Below, one piece after another: positions 29,335 through 40,576 of a DNA stretch of 64,000 bases. The notes below the pieces were generated by a model. That model ran no database searches and was not told where the DNA came from. It worked only from the letters and a program-made list of their open reading frames with translations. The DNA is taken from the NCBI RefSeq assembly GCF_011765465.1, contig NZ_CP050265.1, positions 682,001 through 746,000 on the forward strand, read 5' to 3'. The DNA is from Erythrobacter sp. GTDB taxonomy: Bacteria > Pseudomonadota > Alphaproteobacteria > Sphingomonadales > Sphingomonadaceae. How positions within the stretch are numbered: position 1 is the stretch's first letter; each line of letters opens with the position of its first letter. A program made the translations under genes and the position numbers.

Positions 29335-30186
29335 CTACGCCGCCGCGCTCGGCTGGAGGTAGTCGAGCACGGTGGCGAGCTGCGCCTTAAGGTCGCGGCG
29401 ATGCACCACCATGTCGACCATGCCGTGCTTGTGGAGATATTCCGCGCGCTGGAATCCTTCGGGAAGCTGCTCGCGGATCGTGTCCTGGATCACCCGCTGC
29501 CCGGCAAAGCCGATCAGCGCGCCGGGCTCCGCGATATGCACGTCGCCGAGCATGGCATAGCTCGCGGTGACGCCGCCGGTCGTGGGGTCGGTGAGGACGA
29601 CTATGTAGGGCAGCCCCGCCGCCTTCAGCCGCCGCGTCATAACGGTCGCGCGCGGCATCTGCATGAGCGAGAGGATACCCTCCTGCATCCGCGCGCCGCC
29701 CGCCGCGGTTACGACGACGTAGGCGCAGCGCCGCTCCAATGCCTTTTCAGCTCCGTCGATGAAAGCCTGCCCAACGGCCATGCCCATCGACCCGCCCATG
29801 AAGGCGAAATCCTGCACGCCGACCACGGCAGGGCGTTTGTCGATGGCCCCGGAACCCACCACGAAGGCATCGTCATGCGGGTTAGCCGCGCGCGCGGCCT
29901 TGATGCGGTCGGTGTATTTCTTCGAATCGCGGAATTTCAGCGGGTCTTCCGTAACCTGCGGAAGCGGGAGCAATTCATATCCTTCGTCGAGCAGCAATTG
30001 CAGCCGCGCATCCGCCCCGATCCGCCCGTGATGGTCGCAGCGGGGGCAGACCCTGAGATTCTCCTCGTATTCCTGGACGAAGAGCATCTCCTGGCAGTTC
30101 GAGCACTTGATCCACAGATCCTTCTCGGTGCTCTTCTTCTCCGAGCCGAAGCCGAGCGAATTGCGGACGCGGGTGAACCAGTTCAT
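29335..30186 (-). CDS. accD: Acetyl-CoA carboxylase carboxyltransferase, beta subunit
   Basis: Transfers carboxyl from biotin to acetyl-CoA in fatty-acid synthesis, with AccA. A protein of 283 residues with an N-terminal four-Cys zinc finger (Cys28, 31, 47, 50) and the crotonase-like core ([31 protein letters not shown]). The ATG overlaps the trpA stop by ATGA, so it is coupled to trpA. This trpA-accD-folC order is common in alphaproteobacteria. Confidence 0.96.
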   Translation of the reverse strand: MNWFTRVRNSLGFGSEKKSTEKDLWIKCSNCQEMLFVQEYEENLRVCPRCDHHGRIGADARLQLLLDEGYELLPLPQVTEDPLKFRDSKKYTDRIKAARAANPHDDAFVVGSGAIDKRPAVVGVQDFAFMGGSMGMAVGQAFIDGAEKALERRCAYVVVTAAGGARMQEGILSLMQMPRATVMTRRLKAAGLPYIVVLTDPTTGGVTASYAMLGDVHIAEPGALIGFAGQRVIQDTIREQLPEGFQRAEYLHKHGMVDMVVHRRDLKAQLATVLDYLQPSAAA

Positions 30187-30977
30187 GTGTCTTGCCTCTC
30201 GCGCGCGGATCTGATCGCGCCCACCATTGCCGAAGTCAGCTCCTCTAGCCGTTTCGGCGCGTCCTTGCCAAATTCGCCGACGAGATCGACGAAGGCCGAG
30301 CCGACCACGACCCCGTCCGCAACCCGCGCGATTTCGGCGGCCTGATCGGGCGTGCGCACGCCGAAGCCGACCGCGACGGGCAGGTCGGTCGACTGCTTGA
30401 TGCGAGCGACGTTCGTCTCGATGCTGTCGATCGCCGCCTGCTGCTTGCCCGTGATCCCGGCGACCGAGACGTAGTAGACGAAGCCTTCCGAGCCTTCGAG
30501 CACGCGCGGCAGGCGCGCGGCGTCGGTGGTGGGCGTGGCGAGGCGGATGGGGGCGATGCCCCGCGCGCGCAGGGCGGGGCCGAGCGCCTCGTCCTCTTCG
30601 GGCGGAATGTCGACGCAGATGACCCCGTCGATGCCCGCGCTGGCGCATTGGTCCGCGAACCAGTCGGCCCCGCGCCGGATCATCGGGTTGGCATAGCCCA
30701 TCAGGACGAGCGGGATGTCGGCGTGCCGCTCGCGGAAGTCGCTTGCGATCCGCAGCACGTCGGCGGTCGTCGTGCCCGCGCCCAGCGAGCGCAGGTTGGC
30801 GTTCTGGATCGCGGGGCCATCGGCCATGGGATCGGTGAAGGGCATCCCCAGCTCGATCACGTCCGCGCCCCCGCGCGCAAGTGCATCGAGATTGGCGGCG
30901 GTGTCCCCGTCGCCCGCGGTGATGAAGGCGACGAAGGCTGCGTGGGGCTTGGCGAAGGCGGTGGCCAATCTAGTCAC
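30183..30977 (-). CDS. trpA: Tryptophan synthase alpha chain
   Basis: Cleaves indole-3-glycerol phosphate and passes indole to TrpB. A 264-residue TIM barrel with the catalytic pair Glu42 ([11 protein letters not shown]) and Asp53 (ADGP). The start is a GTG at 30977 that overlaps the stop of the upstream 83-codon gene as GTGA. With that start the length matches the family; no in-frame ATG lies near. Confidence 0.95.
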   Translation of the reverse strand: MTRLATAFAKPHAAFVAFITAGDGDTAANLDALARGGADVIELGMPFTDPMADGPAIQNANLRSLGAGTTTADVLRIASDFRERHADIPLVLMGYANPMIRRGADWFADQCASAGIDGVICVDIPPEEDEALGPALRARGIAPIRLATPTTDAARLPRVLEGSEGFVYYVSVAGITGKQQAAIDSIETNVARIKQSTDLPVAVGFGVRTPDQAAEIARVADGVVVGSAFVDLVGEFGKDAPKRLEELTSAMVGAIRSARERQDT

Positions 30978-31221
30978 AACGGAATGTCCTTCTTCGTAAA
31001 TAGGCCCCAGAGACCGCATACGACGGCGACAATCAGCATGAATATCGGCACGCCTTCCCAATGAAATTCCTCAGCACGGAATGATTTAATCGCGATCAGG
31101 ACTGGCGAAAGCAGCAGACCGATGCCGAAACCCTTGAGGCCTCGCATCGGGCTGAAACTTCCGACTAATCGTTCGAGCAATGAGGGCTTAGCGCCCACGA
31201 TGGGGCCGTCATCGTCCCACC

Positions 31222-31225
<4 letters not shown>
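30974..31225 (-). CDS. Small two-helix membrane protein inside the trp operon, 83 residues
   Basis: It lies between trpB and trpA in the same direction. Its GTG start (31225) overlaps the trpB stop, and its TGA overlaps the trpA GTG, so it is coupled on both sides. The product has two likely membrane helices (about 33-48 and 59-77) after a short charged N-terminus, and ends FTKKDIPL. By hand count GC is near 54% over 30981-31200, clearly below the flanking genes, which suggests a later arrival or weak codon constraint. I recognise no family. The filling of the whole trpB-trpA gap by one frame and the exact overlaps support a real gene. Confidence 0.78.
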
Positions 31226-32438
<1,213 letters not shown>

Positions 32439-32442
<4 letters not shown>

Positions 32443-33089
32443 GTCTCTCGTGCTGAACGCGCCGCGTGACAGAAGGCCGCGATTCTGTCCACGTCCTTGA
32501 CGCCGGGCGCGCTTTCGAGGCCCGAGGAGGCATCGACCAGCGGCGCGCCCGTCGCGCGGATCGCCTGCGCCACGTTGTCCGGGTTCAGCCCGCCGGCGAG
32601 TCCCCACTCGGTGGCATGGTCGTGGCTCGCCAGCAGCCGCCAGTCGAAGCCGACGCCATTGCCGCCGGGCAGCGCGCCTGCGGCCTCCGGCGGGGGCGCA
32701 TCGAACAGCAGGCGGTCGACCGATCCCGCATAGCGCGCCGAATTGGCGAGCGTCTCCGCGCTCCGCACACCGATTGCGCGCCAGGCTTCCACGCCTGTCT
32801 TCTCGCGCACCAGCGCGATCCATTCGGGCGTTTCCGAGCCATGGAACTGGATCACGTCGGGCTTCGCCACTTCGATCGCTCTGGCGGTCGTCTCGATATC
32901 GGCGTTGACCAGCAGCAGCACCGCCTTGACGCTGGCGGGAAGGTCGCGGCGCAGGCTTGCCGCCTGCTTCAGCTCCACGTGGCGAGGGCTCGGCTCGAAA
33001 TGGACGAAGCCGACATGGCTCGCCCCGGCTTCCACCGCGGCGGCGACGGTTTCGGGGGTCGAGAGCCCGCAGATCTTGATCAGCGTCAT
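32439..33089 (-). CDS. trpF: Phosphoribosylanthranilate isomerase
   Basis: Third-step enzyme of tryptophan synthesis, 216 residues. It begins [13 protein letters not shown], where the Cys is catalytic, and has the FHG ([10 protein letters not shown]), LFDAPPP and [13 protein letters not shown] motifs. It is the first gene of the trp run on this strand. A short secreted-protein gene on the other strand separates it from pyrF. Confidence 0.95.
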
Positions 33090-33193
33090 GCTCCGATCCC
33101 TAGGCCGCGCGCGCGCCGAGGTGAAGGGCGAAGTGCTTGAACGCGAGAGCAAGGCGCGGCATTGTCGCGCTCCGCATCAGGGAGGGATCGTCC

Positions 33194-33697
33194 ATGAATT
33201 TCCGTATCTTGTTCGCTTTGGCGGGCGCCTTCGCGCTGGCTGCGTGCAACCCGGTTGAACAGTTCGGCATCGCCGAGGAGCGCATCGACACCTTCCACGC
33301 GCGCTACAACGAGGGCGATGCGGGTGCGCTTTACGCCATGACGGGGGAGACCTTCCGCGAAGTGACCGATCCCGAGGACATGGGCAGCCTCGTCGCCATG
33401 TTCACCGCCCGGCTGGGCAGGATCGAATCGAGCGAGCGCAGCGGCTTCAACACCTCGTTCAACAACGGGCTCAACGTGACGACCGTGACGATGGACACGC
33501 AGTTCGAACAGGGCGCGGGCACCGAAACCTACATCTTCCACGGCACGGGCGAGGACATGGAACTGGTCGGCTGGCAGGTGAATTCGCCGCGCCTGATGCT
33601 GAGCCCGGAGGAGATGCGGATGCTTTCCGAAAACGAAGGCACGGCAAGCCCCGAGCTTCCCGAGCGGCGGGTCATTCCCGAGCGTTCGGCCGACTGA
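33194..33697 (+). CDS. Lipoprotein of unknown function, 167 residues
   Basis: The start MNFRILFALAGAFALAAC carries a lipobox (LAAC, Cys18), so the mature protein is probably lipid-anchored in the envelope. The mature part begins with a helix-rich segment (ERIDTFHARYNEGDAGALYAM) that resembles the start of NTF2-like or DUF4019-type domains, but I cannot confirm this. GGAGGG lies about eight bases before the ATG. It sits alone on the plus strand between two minus-strand pathway genes, pyrF and trpF. Confidence 0.82.
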   Translation: MNFRILFALAGAFALAACNPVEQFGIAEERIDTFHARYNEGDAGALYAMTGETFREVTDPEDMGSLVAMFTARLGRIESSERSGFNTSFNNGLNVTTVTMDTQFEQGAGTETYIFHGTGEDMELVGWQVNSPRLMLSPEEMRMLSENEGTASPELPERRVIPERSAD

Positions 33698-33717
33698 ACC
33701 TGAACCGCCAGGGACTG

Positions 33718-34398
33718 CTAGAGCGTCGCCTCGATCGCGCGCGCGGCGGCTTCGGGATCTTCCGCCCGGCTGATTGGACGGCCTATCACCAGCACGCTCG
33801 CCCCCGCATCGCGCGCTGCGCGCGGGGTGACGACGCGCTTCTGGTCGCCCGTGCCCGATCCGGGCAGGCGCAGGCCCGGCACGACGAAGAAGCCGTCTTT
33901 CCACGCCTTCTTGACGCGGGAAACCTCGTGGCCCGAGCACACGATCCCGTCCAATCCCGCCTCGTGCGCGAGTTCGGCAAGGCGCATGACCTGCGTTTCC
34001 TCGCTGCCGTAGATGCCGGTCTTGGCAAGATCGTTCGTGTCGAGGCTGGTGAGCATGGTCACGCCGACCACCTTGCATCCCTCGGCAGCGGCGGCCTTGG
34101 CATCCTCCATCATCGCGCGCCCCCCGCTCGCATGGACGGTGACGATGGCGGGCTCGTAGACATGGATCGCCTGCATCGCGGCGGCGACCGTGTTGGGGAT
34201 GTCGTGGAACTTGAGGTCGAGGAAGATGGGAAGGCCCATGTGGGCGATTTCATGGACCCCGTGCGCGCCGTGGGCGCAGAAGAATTCGAGGCCGAGCTTG
34301 ACCCCCCCGATATGCGCCTTGACCTTCGACAGCAGCGCCTTGGCCGGCTCGATCTGGGGAACATCGAGGGCGAGATAGACCGGATTGCTCACGTTCAC
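33718..34398 (-). CDS. pyrF: Orotidine 5'-phosphate decarboxylase
   Basis: Last step of UMP synthesis. A 226-residue barrel with the catalytic Asp61-Lys63-Asp66 in LDLKFHDIPNT. Start is taken at the GTG at 34398, which overlaps the preceding stop as GTGA; a second GTG at 34392 is also possible. It follows the LapA-like gene directly. Confidence 0.95.
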   Translation of the reverse strand: MNVSNPVYLALDVPQIEPAKALLSKVKAHIGGVKLGLEFFCAHGAHGVHEIAHMGLPIFLDLKFHDIPNTVAAAMQAIHVYEPAIVTVHASGGRAMMEDAKAAAAEGCKVVGVTMLTSLDTNDLAKTGIYGSEETQVMRLAELAHEAGLDGIVCSGHEVSRVKKAWKDGFFVVPGLRLPGSGTGDQKRVVTPRAARDAGASVLVIGRPISRAEDPEAAARAIEATL

Positions 34399-34772
34399 TC
34401 CGATGGGTTTCGCGGTGTCGGGGTGAGCGTGTCGCCGCTTGCAATGTCGCTGTCCACACTTTTCGGCGCTTGCGTGGCGGCAGGCGCGGGCGCGTCCCCG
34501 TGATCCGGGTCGTGACGGCGCGACATCGCATTCGACTTGATCGAGTTTTCCAGGCTGCGGATGCGGCGCTGGAGGCTCCATTTGACGCTGCGGTGATAGA
34601 GCCACATCGGGAGAGCGCCGAGCAGGAAGGCTACGATGACGAGCGCGGGGACTTTCGTCTCGAGCACGAGATTGTCCCACAAGGTGACCTCGACCGGTTC
34701 CCAGTTGAAGAAGGAAAAGGCGAGGATCGCGAACAGGATCAGCACCCAGGCGATGGTTCTCACGATCTGCAT
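34395..34772 (-). CDS. LapA-domain (DUF1049-like) membrane protein
   Basis: A 125-residue protein with two membrane helices (about 5-23 and 42-62), then a basic stretch (HRSVKWSLQRRIRSLENS) and a Pro/Ala/Asp-rich disordered tail. This is the LapA/YciS layout; in E. coli LapA with LapB governs LpxC turnover and LPS level, but no lapB is adjacent here. It is coupled to pyrF by a GTGA overlap, an association seen in other alphaproteobacteria. Confidence 0.82.
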   Translation of the reverse strand: MQIVRTIAWVLILFAILAFSFFNWEPVEVTLWDNLVLETKVPALVIVAFLLGALPMWLYHRSVKWSLQRRIRSLENSIKSNAMSRRHDPDHGDAPAPAATQAPKSVDSDIASGDTLTPTPRNPSE

Positions 34773-34857
34773 TGGGGCTTATGTCCTCTCCTGTTGCGCC
34801 TTGCGCGCCAGCCTAGGCGATTGCGCGCGTGGGTCCAAGCCCGCCCGGCCTAGGCGT

Positions 34858-36168
34858 TCAGCCGAACACCCGCGCGAAGATCGTGTCGACCTGCTTGAAA
34901 TGGTAATCGAGGTCGAATTTCTCCTCGAGCTCGGCTTCGGTGAGCGCGGCGGTCACGTCCGCATCGGCCTTGAGCAGGTCGAGTAGCGAGAGCGTGCCAG
35001 AGGACTCCCACACTTTCATCGCGTTCCTCTGGACGATGGCATAGGCGTCCTCGCGGCTCACGCCCGCTTGCGTCAGCGCGAGCAGGACGCGCTGCGAATG
35101 AACGAGCCCGCCCATCGCATCGAGATTGCGCTGCATCCGCTCGGGATAGACCAGCAGCTTTTCGACCACCCCGGTGAGGCGCGCCAATGCGAAATCGAGC
35201 GTGATCGTCGCGTCCGGCCCGATGAAGCGCTCGACCGAGGAATGCGAGATGTCGCGTTCGTGCCAGAGCGCGACGTTTTCCAGCGCGGGCAGGGCATAGG
35301 CACGGATCATGCGCGCTTGGCCCGTGAGGTTCTCGGTCAGCACCGGATTGCGCTTGTGCGGCATTGCGCTCGAGCCCTTCTGCCCGGGCGAGAAATATTC
35401 CTCGGCTTCCAGCACCTCGGTGCGCTGGAGGTGGCGGATTTCGACGGACAGGCGCTCGATGCTGCCCGCGATCACCGCGAGCGTGGCGAAATACATTGCA
35501 TGACGGTCGCGCGGGATGACCTGCGTGCTGATCGGTTCGGGGGTGAGGCCCATTTTCTCCGCCACATGGGCTTCGACCGCCGGGTCGATATTGGCGAAGG
35601 TGCCAACCGCGCCCGAGATCGCGCAGGTCGCGATTTCCTCGCGCGCGGCGATGAGGCGCTTTCGGCAGCGGTCGAATTCGGCGTAGGCTTGCGCCAGCTT
35701 CAGTCCGAAGGTGACGGGTTCGGCATGGATGCCGTGGCTGCGACCGATGGTGGGAGTGTACTTGTGCTCCTCCGCGCGGGTCTTGAGCGCTTCGAGCAGC
35801 GCGTCCATGTCCTCGAGCAGGATGTCGCTCGCCCGCGCGAGCTGCACGGCAAGCGTCGTGTCGAGCACGTCCGATGACGTCATGCCCTGGTGCATGAAGC
35901 GCGCCTCTTCACCGACCTGCTCGGCGACCCAGGTGAGGAAGGCGATGACGTCGTGCTTGGTCACGGCCTCGATGGCGTCGATCGCGGCGACGTCGATCTG
36001 CGGGTCAGTCGCCCACCAGTCCCACAATGCCTTCGCCGCCGATTTCGGGACAACGCCCAGTTCCCCGAGCTTTTCGGTCGCGTGGGCCTCGATCTCGAAC
36101 CATATGCGGTATTTCGCCTCCGGTTCCCACAGGGCGGTCATGGCGGGGCGGGCGTAGCGGGGGACCAT
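34858..36168 (-). CDS. purB: Adenylosuccinate lyase
   Basis: Acts twice in purine synthesis, making AICAR and AMP. A protein of 436 residues with the fumarase/ASL signature GSSAMPHKRNP around residue 270 and TSSDVLDT near 96. The start MVPRYARPAM at 36168 matches the family; upstream codons do not. It lies 85 bases upstream of the LapA-like gene on the same strand. Confidence 0.96.
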   Translation of the reverse strand: MVPRYARPAMTALWEPEAKYRIWFEIEAHATEKLGELGVVPKSAAKALWDWWATDPQIDVAAIDAIEAVTKHDVIAFLTWVAEQVGEEARFMHQGMTSSDVLDTTLAVQLARASDILLEDMDALLEALKTRAEEHKYTPTIGRSHGIHAEPVTFGLKLAQAYAEFDRCRKRLIAAREEIATCAISGAVGTFANIDPAVEAHVAEKMGLTPEPISTQVIPRDRHAMYFATLAVIAGSIERLSVEIRHLQRTEVLEAEEYFSPGQKGSSAMPHKRNPVLTENLTGQARMIRAYALPALENVALWHERDISHSSVERFIGPDATITLDFALARLTGVVEKLLVYPERMQRNLDAMGGLVHSQRVLLALTQAGVSREDAYAIVQRNAMKVWESSGTLSLLDLLKADADVTAALTEAELEEKFDLDYHFKQVDTIFARVFG

Positions 36169-36253
36169 CGGGAGGCTCCGGTGAAGGTGAAAGGGTGAGC
36201 GGCGGCTAGGCCGCGCGCCCGATTCAATCAAGCCCGCGCCTGATGCCGCTCCC

Positions 36254-37009
36254 CTAGAGCAGCCCCTTTGCCCGCAGCGACACGTGACCCTCGCGTCCGA
36301 CGATCACGTGGTCGTGGACCGTCACGCCGAGCAGCCGCCCGGCCTCTGCGATCCGGCGGGTCACGTCGATGTCGGCGCGGCTGGGTTCCGGGTTCCCGCT
36401 GGGGTGGTTGTGGACGAGGATGAGCGCGCTCGCCCCCACGTCCATTGCCCGGCGGATGACCTCGCGCGGGTGGAGGCTCGCCTCGTCGATCGTCCCGTCG
36501 GCGAGGTGGTGGTCGTCGATCAGGCGATTCTTGGTGTCGAGATAGAGGATGCGCACGCGCTCGACATTGAGATGCGCCATGTCGGTGGTGAGATAGTCTA
36601 TAAGCGCCTGCCAGCTCGAAAGCACCGGCTTCGTGCCGATCTCGCTCCTCGCCATACGCCGCGAGGCGACTGCGACCGCCTTCAATGCCGCCGCGCTCGT
36701 CTCGCCCACGCCCTTCACCCGTTGGAGCGCCTTGGGATCGGCATTGAGCACGGCCGAAAGCGAGCCGAAGGTCTTGAGCAGCTCCTTCGCCACCGGCTTG
36801 GTGTCGCCCTGCCTGATCCCTGCGAAAAGGAGGTATTCGAGCACTTCGTAATCGGCGAGCGCCTCGGCCCCGCCTTTCAGCAGCCGTTCGCGCAGGCGGG
36901 CGCGGTGTCCCGCGCCGGCGTGCTTGCCCGCGTCGGAACGCGCCGCGGATGGGACCGCGAGCTTGCCCGGCGCGTCGCCGAAATCGAAGCTGTCGTCCTT
37001 TTCCGCCAA
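36254..37009 (-). CDS. radC: RadC-family (JAB/MPN domain) protein
   Basis: A 251-residue protein with an N-terminal helix-hairpin-helix segment (ALQRVKGVGETSAAALKAV) and a C-terminal JAMM metal site in LVHNHPSGNPEPSRADID. RadC was named for repair but a direct repair role is disputed; the JAMM fold suggests a metal-dependent hydrolase. Its start region lies opposite the leader of ydbH (divergent, 67 bases between starts). Confidence 0.92.
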   Translation of the reverse strand: MAEKDDSFDFGDAPGKLAVPSAARSDAGKHAGAGHRARLRERLLKGGAEALADYEVLEYLLFAGIRQGDTKPVAKELLKTFGSLSAVLNADPKALQRVKGVGETSAAALKAVAVASRRMARSEIGTKPVLSSWQALIDYLTTDMAHLNVERVRILYLDTKNRLIDDHHLADGTIDEASLHPREVIRRAMDVGASALILVHNHPSGNPEPSRADIDVTRRIAEAGRLLGVTVHDHVIVGREGHVSLRAKGLL

Positions 37010-37076
37010 GCTCTCGCGCCCCTTTCCCCTTGCTCTTCATTGCCTTTGCCGCGCTTGTCGCGCAAGTGGTCGGTCA

Positions 37077-40000
37077 ATGTCCGAGCCCGCTCCCGAGACC
37101 GATCCCCACACCGGCGAATCGCCCGGCAAGCGGCGCTGGGCGCTGCGTGTGGGAGCGCTGGCGCTTGCGGCGTTCGCGATCGTGGTGGCTGGCGGGTGGT
37201 TCGGGCGTGAGGAAATCGCCGACCTCGTGATCGAGGACGTGCTCGCCGATTATGACCTTCCCGCCAGCTACGAGATCGTGGAGATCGGCCCGAGCGAGCA
37301 GGTGCTCGCCAATATCGTGGTGGGCGATACGGCGCGGCCCGACCTCGTGATCGAGCGCGCCGTCATCGGCATCGACTACACGCTCGGCCTACCGGGGATC
37401 GGCGACGTGACGCTGGTGCGCCCGCGCCTTCATGCGAGCTACCGCGAGGGCGTTTTCAGCATGGGCGCGCTCGACCCGCTGCTCGAAGGCGAGGGGGAGC
37501 CGGGCCTGCCGGGGATCGACCTCACGCTCGTCGATGCCCGCGCGCTGATCGAAACCGATTACGGGCGCATCGGGGTGAAGGCCGAAGGCTCCGGGCCGCT
37601 CGACGACGGCTTTTCCGGCATTCTGGCAGCGAGCGCGCCGGGCATCGGGAGCGCGGATTGCCGGGCGGCGCGCGCGACGCTTTACGGCAAGGTGACGACC
37701 GCGGCGGGTGCGCCATCCTTCGCGGGGCCGCTGCGACTGGGCGAGTTCGAATGCGGCGGCGCGCGTCTCGAAAACGCCGACATCGCGCTCGACGCGGCGC
37801 TGCCCGCCTCGCTCGATGCGGTGGATGCGGGCTTCGACCTCGCCGTCAAGGGGCTGGCGGGCGGCGGCATCGAAGCCGCGGCGCTTTCGGGCGAGGGTCG
37901 CGCGGGGTGGAGTGATGGGGTGTTCAACCTGCGCCACGACCTTGCATTGGAGGAGGTCGACGCTGGCTTCGCGCGGCTCGAAAACCTGACGGCGGATGGC
38001 GCGCTGCGGAGCATCGAAGGCTTTGCGCAAAACGAATGGGATGCGCAGCTCGTCGGCAAGGGACTGGCCGTGAGCGCGCTCGAGGGCGAGGGGCTCGCCG
38101 CGATCGAGAAAAGCCTCGATGCCACCCCGCTCGGCCCGCTGGCGGCGAAGTTCGCGCGCGCGTTTCGCAGCGCCAGCGCGGGCGGAGCCTTGCGCGCCGA
38201 TCTCACCGCGCGGATCGAGGACGGCGCGCTGTCGCTGTTCGTGCCCGAGGCGCGGCTGGCGAGCGGGTCGGGCGAGACCATCCTCGGCGCTTCGCGGGTG
38301 AGCTGGTCGGACGGTGCGCTGCGCGGCAACGTCATGACGGGCGGGGCGGGCCTGCCGCGGATCAGCGGGCGCATGGAGCAGGCCGGGCGCAGCGGCGATC
38401 TCGTCTTCCGGCTCGCCATGGCCCCCTACGAGGCGGGCTCGGGCGAGGAAAGCGCGCGGCTCGCCGTGCCGCGCATGGAGTTGCGCCAGACGCGCGGCGG
38501 GCTGGCCTTCGTCGGACTGGTCGAAGCGAGCGGCCCGCTTCCCGGCGGACGGATCGAGGGGCTGCGCCTGCCGCTTGCCGGAACCTATGACGCGGGCCGC
38601 CTCGCCGTCGGGCGGCGCTGCACCGCGCTCGCGTTCGAGCGGCTGGCCTATGCCGATCTCGAGCTCGGCCGCGAGCGGGTGACGCTGTGCCCGGACGGGG
38701 CGGGGGCGATGCTCGCCTATGACGAGACGCTGCGCCTGTCGCTCGCCGCCGACGACCTCGCGCTCGAAGGCTCGCTCGGGGACACCCGGCTGCGCATCGC
38801 GGCGGAGCGGGCAGGGCTTTTCGGCGCCAGCTTCGCACTCAACGGCCTCGATGTCGTGCTGGGCGAGGACGAAGCCGCCGTGCGCCTCGCCGCCGCGACC
38901 CTGACCGGCGTAATCGGCGACACGCTCGCAGGCGAATTCGCCGGCGGCACGGCGGCGCTCGATGCGGTCCCGCTCGACGTGGCGGCGCTGTCGGGCGGCT
39001 GGCGCTATGAGGACGGCGTGCTGGCGCTGGAACGCGGGGCTTTCCTCCTCACCGACCGGACCGAGGGCGAGGCGCGTTTCGAACCGCTCATCGCGCGCGA
39101 TGCCGTGCTGACACTGGAGGACGGCGCGATCCTGGCCGAGGCGGCGCTGCGCGAACCGGCTTCGGACGCGCTGGTGACGCGGGTTTCGATCCGCCACGAC
39201 CTCGAAACCGCGCAGGGCCGCGCGCTGATCGACGTGCCGGGCGTCGCGTTCGGCGATTCGCTCGCGCCCGACGATCTCACCATCCTCGCCAAGGGCGTCG
39301 TCGCCGAGGTCGAAGGCGTCGTCACCGGGGAAGGCATCGTCGAATGGGACGGCGAGGAGGTGACGAGTTCGGGCCGGTTCCGCACCGACGATCTCGACCT
39401 TGCCGCCGCCTTCGGCCCGGTCGCAGGGCTGGCGGGGGAAATCGTCTTTACCGACCTTCTCAATCTCACCACCGCGCCCGGCCAGGTCGTCACCATCGCT
39501 GCGATCAATCCCGGGGTCGAGGTGATCGACGGGCGGGTCGCCTTCGCGCTCGACGGGGGGCAGATCGTGCAGGTCGAGGACGCGCGCTGGCCTTTCATGG
39601 GCGGCACGCTGATCATGCGCCCGGTGGTGCTCGACTACGGCAGCGCCGAGGAAAAAGCCTATGTCTTCGAAATCGTCGGGCTGGAGGCGGAACGCTTCGT
39701 CACCCAGATGGAGCTGACCAACCTGTCCGCGACGGGCACGTTCGACGGGACCGTGCCGATCGTATTCGACGGCGAGGGCAACGGGCGGATCGAAGGCGGC
39801 CTTCTGATCTCGCGCCCGCCGGGGGGCAATGTCTCCTATATCGGCGAGCTGACCTACGAGGACATGGGCGCGATGGCCAATTTCGCCTTCAACGCGCTGC
39901 GCTCGCTCGATTACAACCAGATGGCGGTCGCGCTCGAAGGCAATCTCGCGGGCGAGATCATCACCCGCTTCACCTTCGACGGGGTGCGCCAGGGCGAAGG

Positions 40001-40280
40001 GGCGAGCCGCAATTTCGTCACCCGAAGGCTGGGCAGGCTGCCGATCCGGTTCAAGGTCAATGTCCGCTCGGAAAACTTCCACGAACTCGCCACCATGGTG
40101 CGCTCGTTCTGGGATGCCGATTATATCCGCAATCCCGTCGATCGCGGCCTGTTGCGGACCGAGGAGGGGCGTTTCGTCCCCCGCACGCCCGCACCCGGCG
40201 AACCGCCGCAAGCCGTCCCCGAGGCCATCCGTCCCGAAGAATCTCCCGTTCAACCCCCAGAAAGCGAAGACAGCCCATGA
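37077..40280 (+). CDS. ydbH: YdbH-type AsmA-like intermembrane bridge protein
   Basis: A 1067-residue protein with one N-terminal membrane helix (about 18-41) and a very long, beta-rich periplasmic body with the repetitive GxLxG... pattern of AsmA-like proteins, ending in a region (about 830-1020) that fits the YdbH C-terminal domain. In E. coli YdbH, TamB and YhdP are partly redundant bridges that carry phospholipids to the outer membrane, and YdbH works with lipoprotein YnbE. The assignment rests strongly on the next two genes, which are YnbE-like and YdbL-like in the same order as in E. coli. The ATG at 37077 is chosen because it places the helix near the N-terminus. Confidence 0.85.
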   Translation: MSEPAPETDPHTGESPGKRRWALRVGALALAAFAIVVAGGWFGREEIADLVIEDVLADYDLPASYEIVEIGPSEQVLANIVVGDTARPDLVIERAVIGIDYTLGLPGIGDVTLVRPRLHASYREGVFSMGALDPLLEGEGEPGLPGIDLTLVDARALIETDYGRIGVKAEGSGPLDDGFSGILAASAPGIGSADCRAARATLYGKVTTAAGAPSFAGPLRLGEFECGGARLENADIALDAALPASLDAVDAGFDLAVKGLAGGGIEAAALSGEGRAGWSDGVFNLRHDLALEEVDAGFARLENLTADGALRSIEGFAQNEWDAQLVGKGLAVSALEGEGLAAIEKSLDATPLGPLAAKFARAFRSASAGGALRADLTARIEDGALSLFVPEARLASGSGETILGASRVSWSDGALRGNVMTGGAGLPRISGRMEQAGRSGDLVFRLAMAPYEAGSGEESARLAVPRMELRQTRGGLAFVGLVEASGPLPGGRIEGLRLPLAGTYDAGRLAVGRRCTALAFERLAYADLELGRERVTLCPDGAGAMLAYDETLRLSLAADDLALEGSLGDTRLRIAAERAGLFGASFALNGLDVVLGEDEAAVRLAAATLTGVIGDTLAGEFAGGTAALDAVPLDVAALSGGWRYEDGVLALERGAFLLTDRTEGEARFEPLIARDAVLTLEDGAILAEAALREPASDALVTRVSIRHDLETAQGRALIDVPGVAFGDSLAPDDLTILAKGVVAEVEGVVTGEGIVEWDGEEVTSSGRFRTDDLDLAAAFGPVAGLAGEIVFTDLLNLTTAPGQVVTIAAINPGVEVIDGRVAFALDGGQIVQVEDARWPFMGGTLIMRPVVLDYGSAEEKAYVFEIVGLEAERFVTQMELTNLSATGTFDGTVPIVFDGEGNGRIEGGLLISRPPGGNVSYIGELTYEDMGAMANFAFNALRSLDYNQMAVALEGNLAGEIITRFTFDGVRQGEGASRNFVTRRLGRLPIRFKVNVRSENFHELATMVRSFWDADYIRNPVDRGLLRTEEGRFVPRTPAPGEPPQAVPEAIRPEESPVQPPESEDSP

Positions 40281-40351
40281 TGCCCTGCAAATTGACCGGA
40301 CCCGCCGGCGCTGCCAAGACCTCCGCCATGAACGGCACGGGGGCTAGCGCG

Positions 40352-40543
40352 ATGGCGGGACGATGGAAGCGGCGGCTGGGCATGGCTTTCGTGCCTGCGG
40401 TCATGCTCGGTGGGTGCATCAACGTGAATGCGCCGGACAAGCCGATCGTGATCGAGCTCAACATCAACATCCGGCAGGAAGTGATCTATCGGCTCGCCGA
40501 GGACGCGGCCGACACGATCGAGGAGAACGCGGACATCTTCTGA
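40352..40543 (+). CDS. ynbE: YnbE-family lipoprotein
   Basis: A short outer-membrane lipoprotein of 63 residues with a signal MAGRWKRRLGMAFVPAVMLG and lipobox Cys22. The mature part (APDKPIVIELNINIRQEVI) is like E. coli YnbE, which stacks beta-strands onto YdbH to complete a bridge between membranes. ATG codons at 40277 (overlapping the ydbH stop), 40328 and 40352 are all in frame. The last is preferred because it gives a normal lipoprotein signal, a GGGGG site eight bases upstream and the usual length of about 61 residues. Confidence 0.82.
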   Translation: MAGRWKRRLGMAFVPAVMLGGCINVNAPDKPIVIELNINIRQEVIYRLAEDAADTIEENADIF

Positions 40544-40576
40544 GTGCAGGGGATTCCGATGCTTGGAGGAATACGG

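Noticed and set aside
37389..40253. Open frame of about 950 codons opposite ydbH
   Set aside because: Its product is dominated by Arg, Gly and Glu with no family pattern, while the plus-strand frame has a membrane helix, AsmA-like repeats and matching downstream partners.
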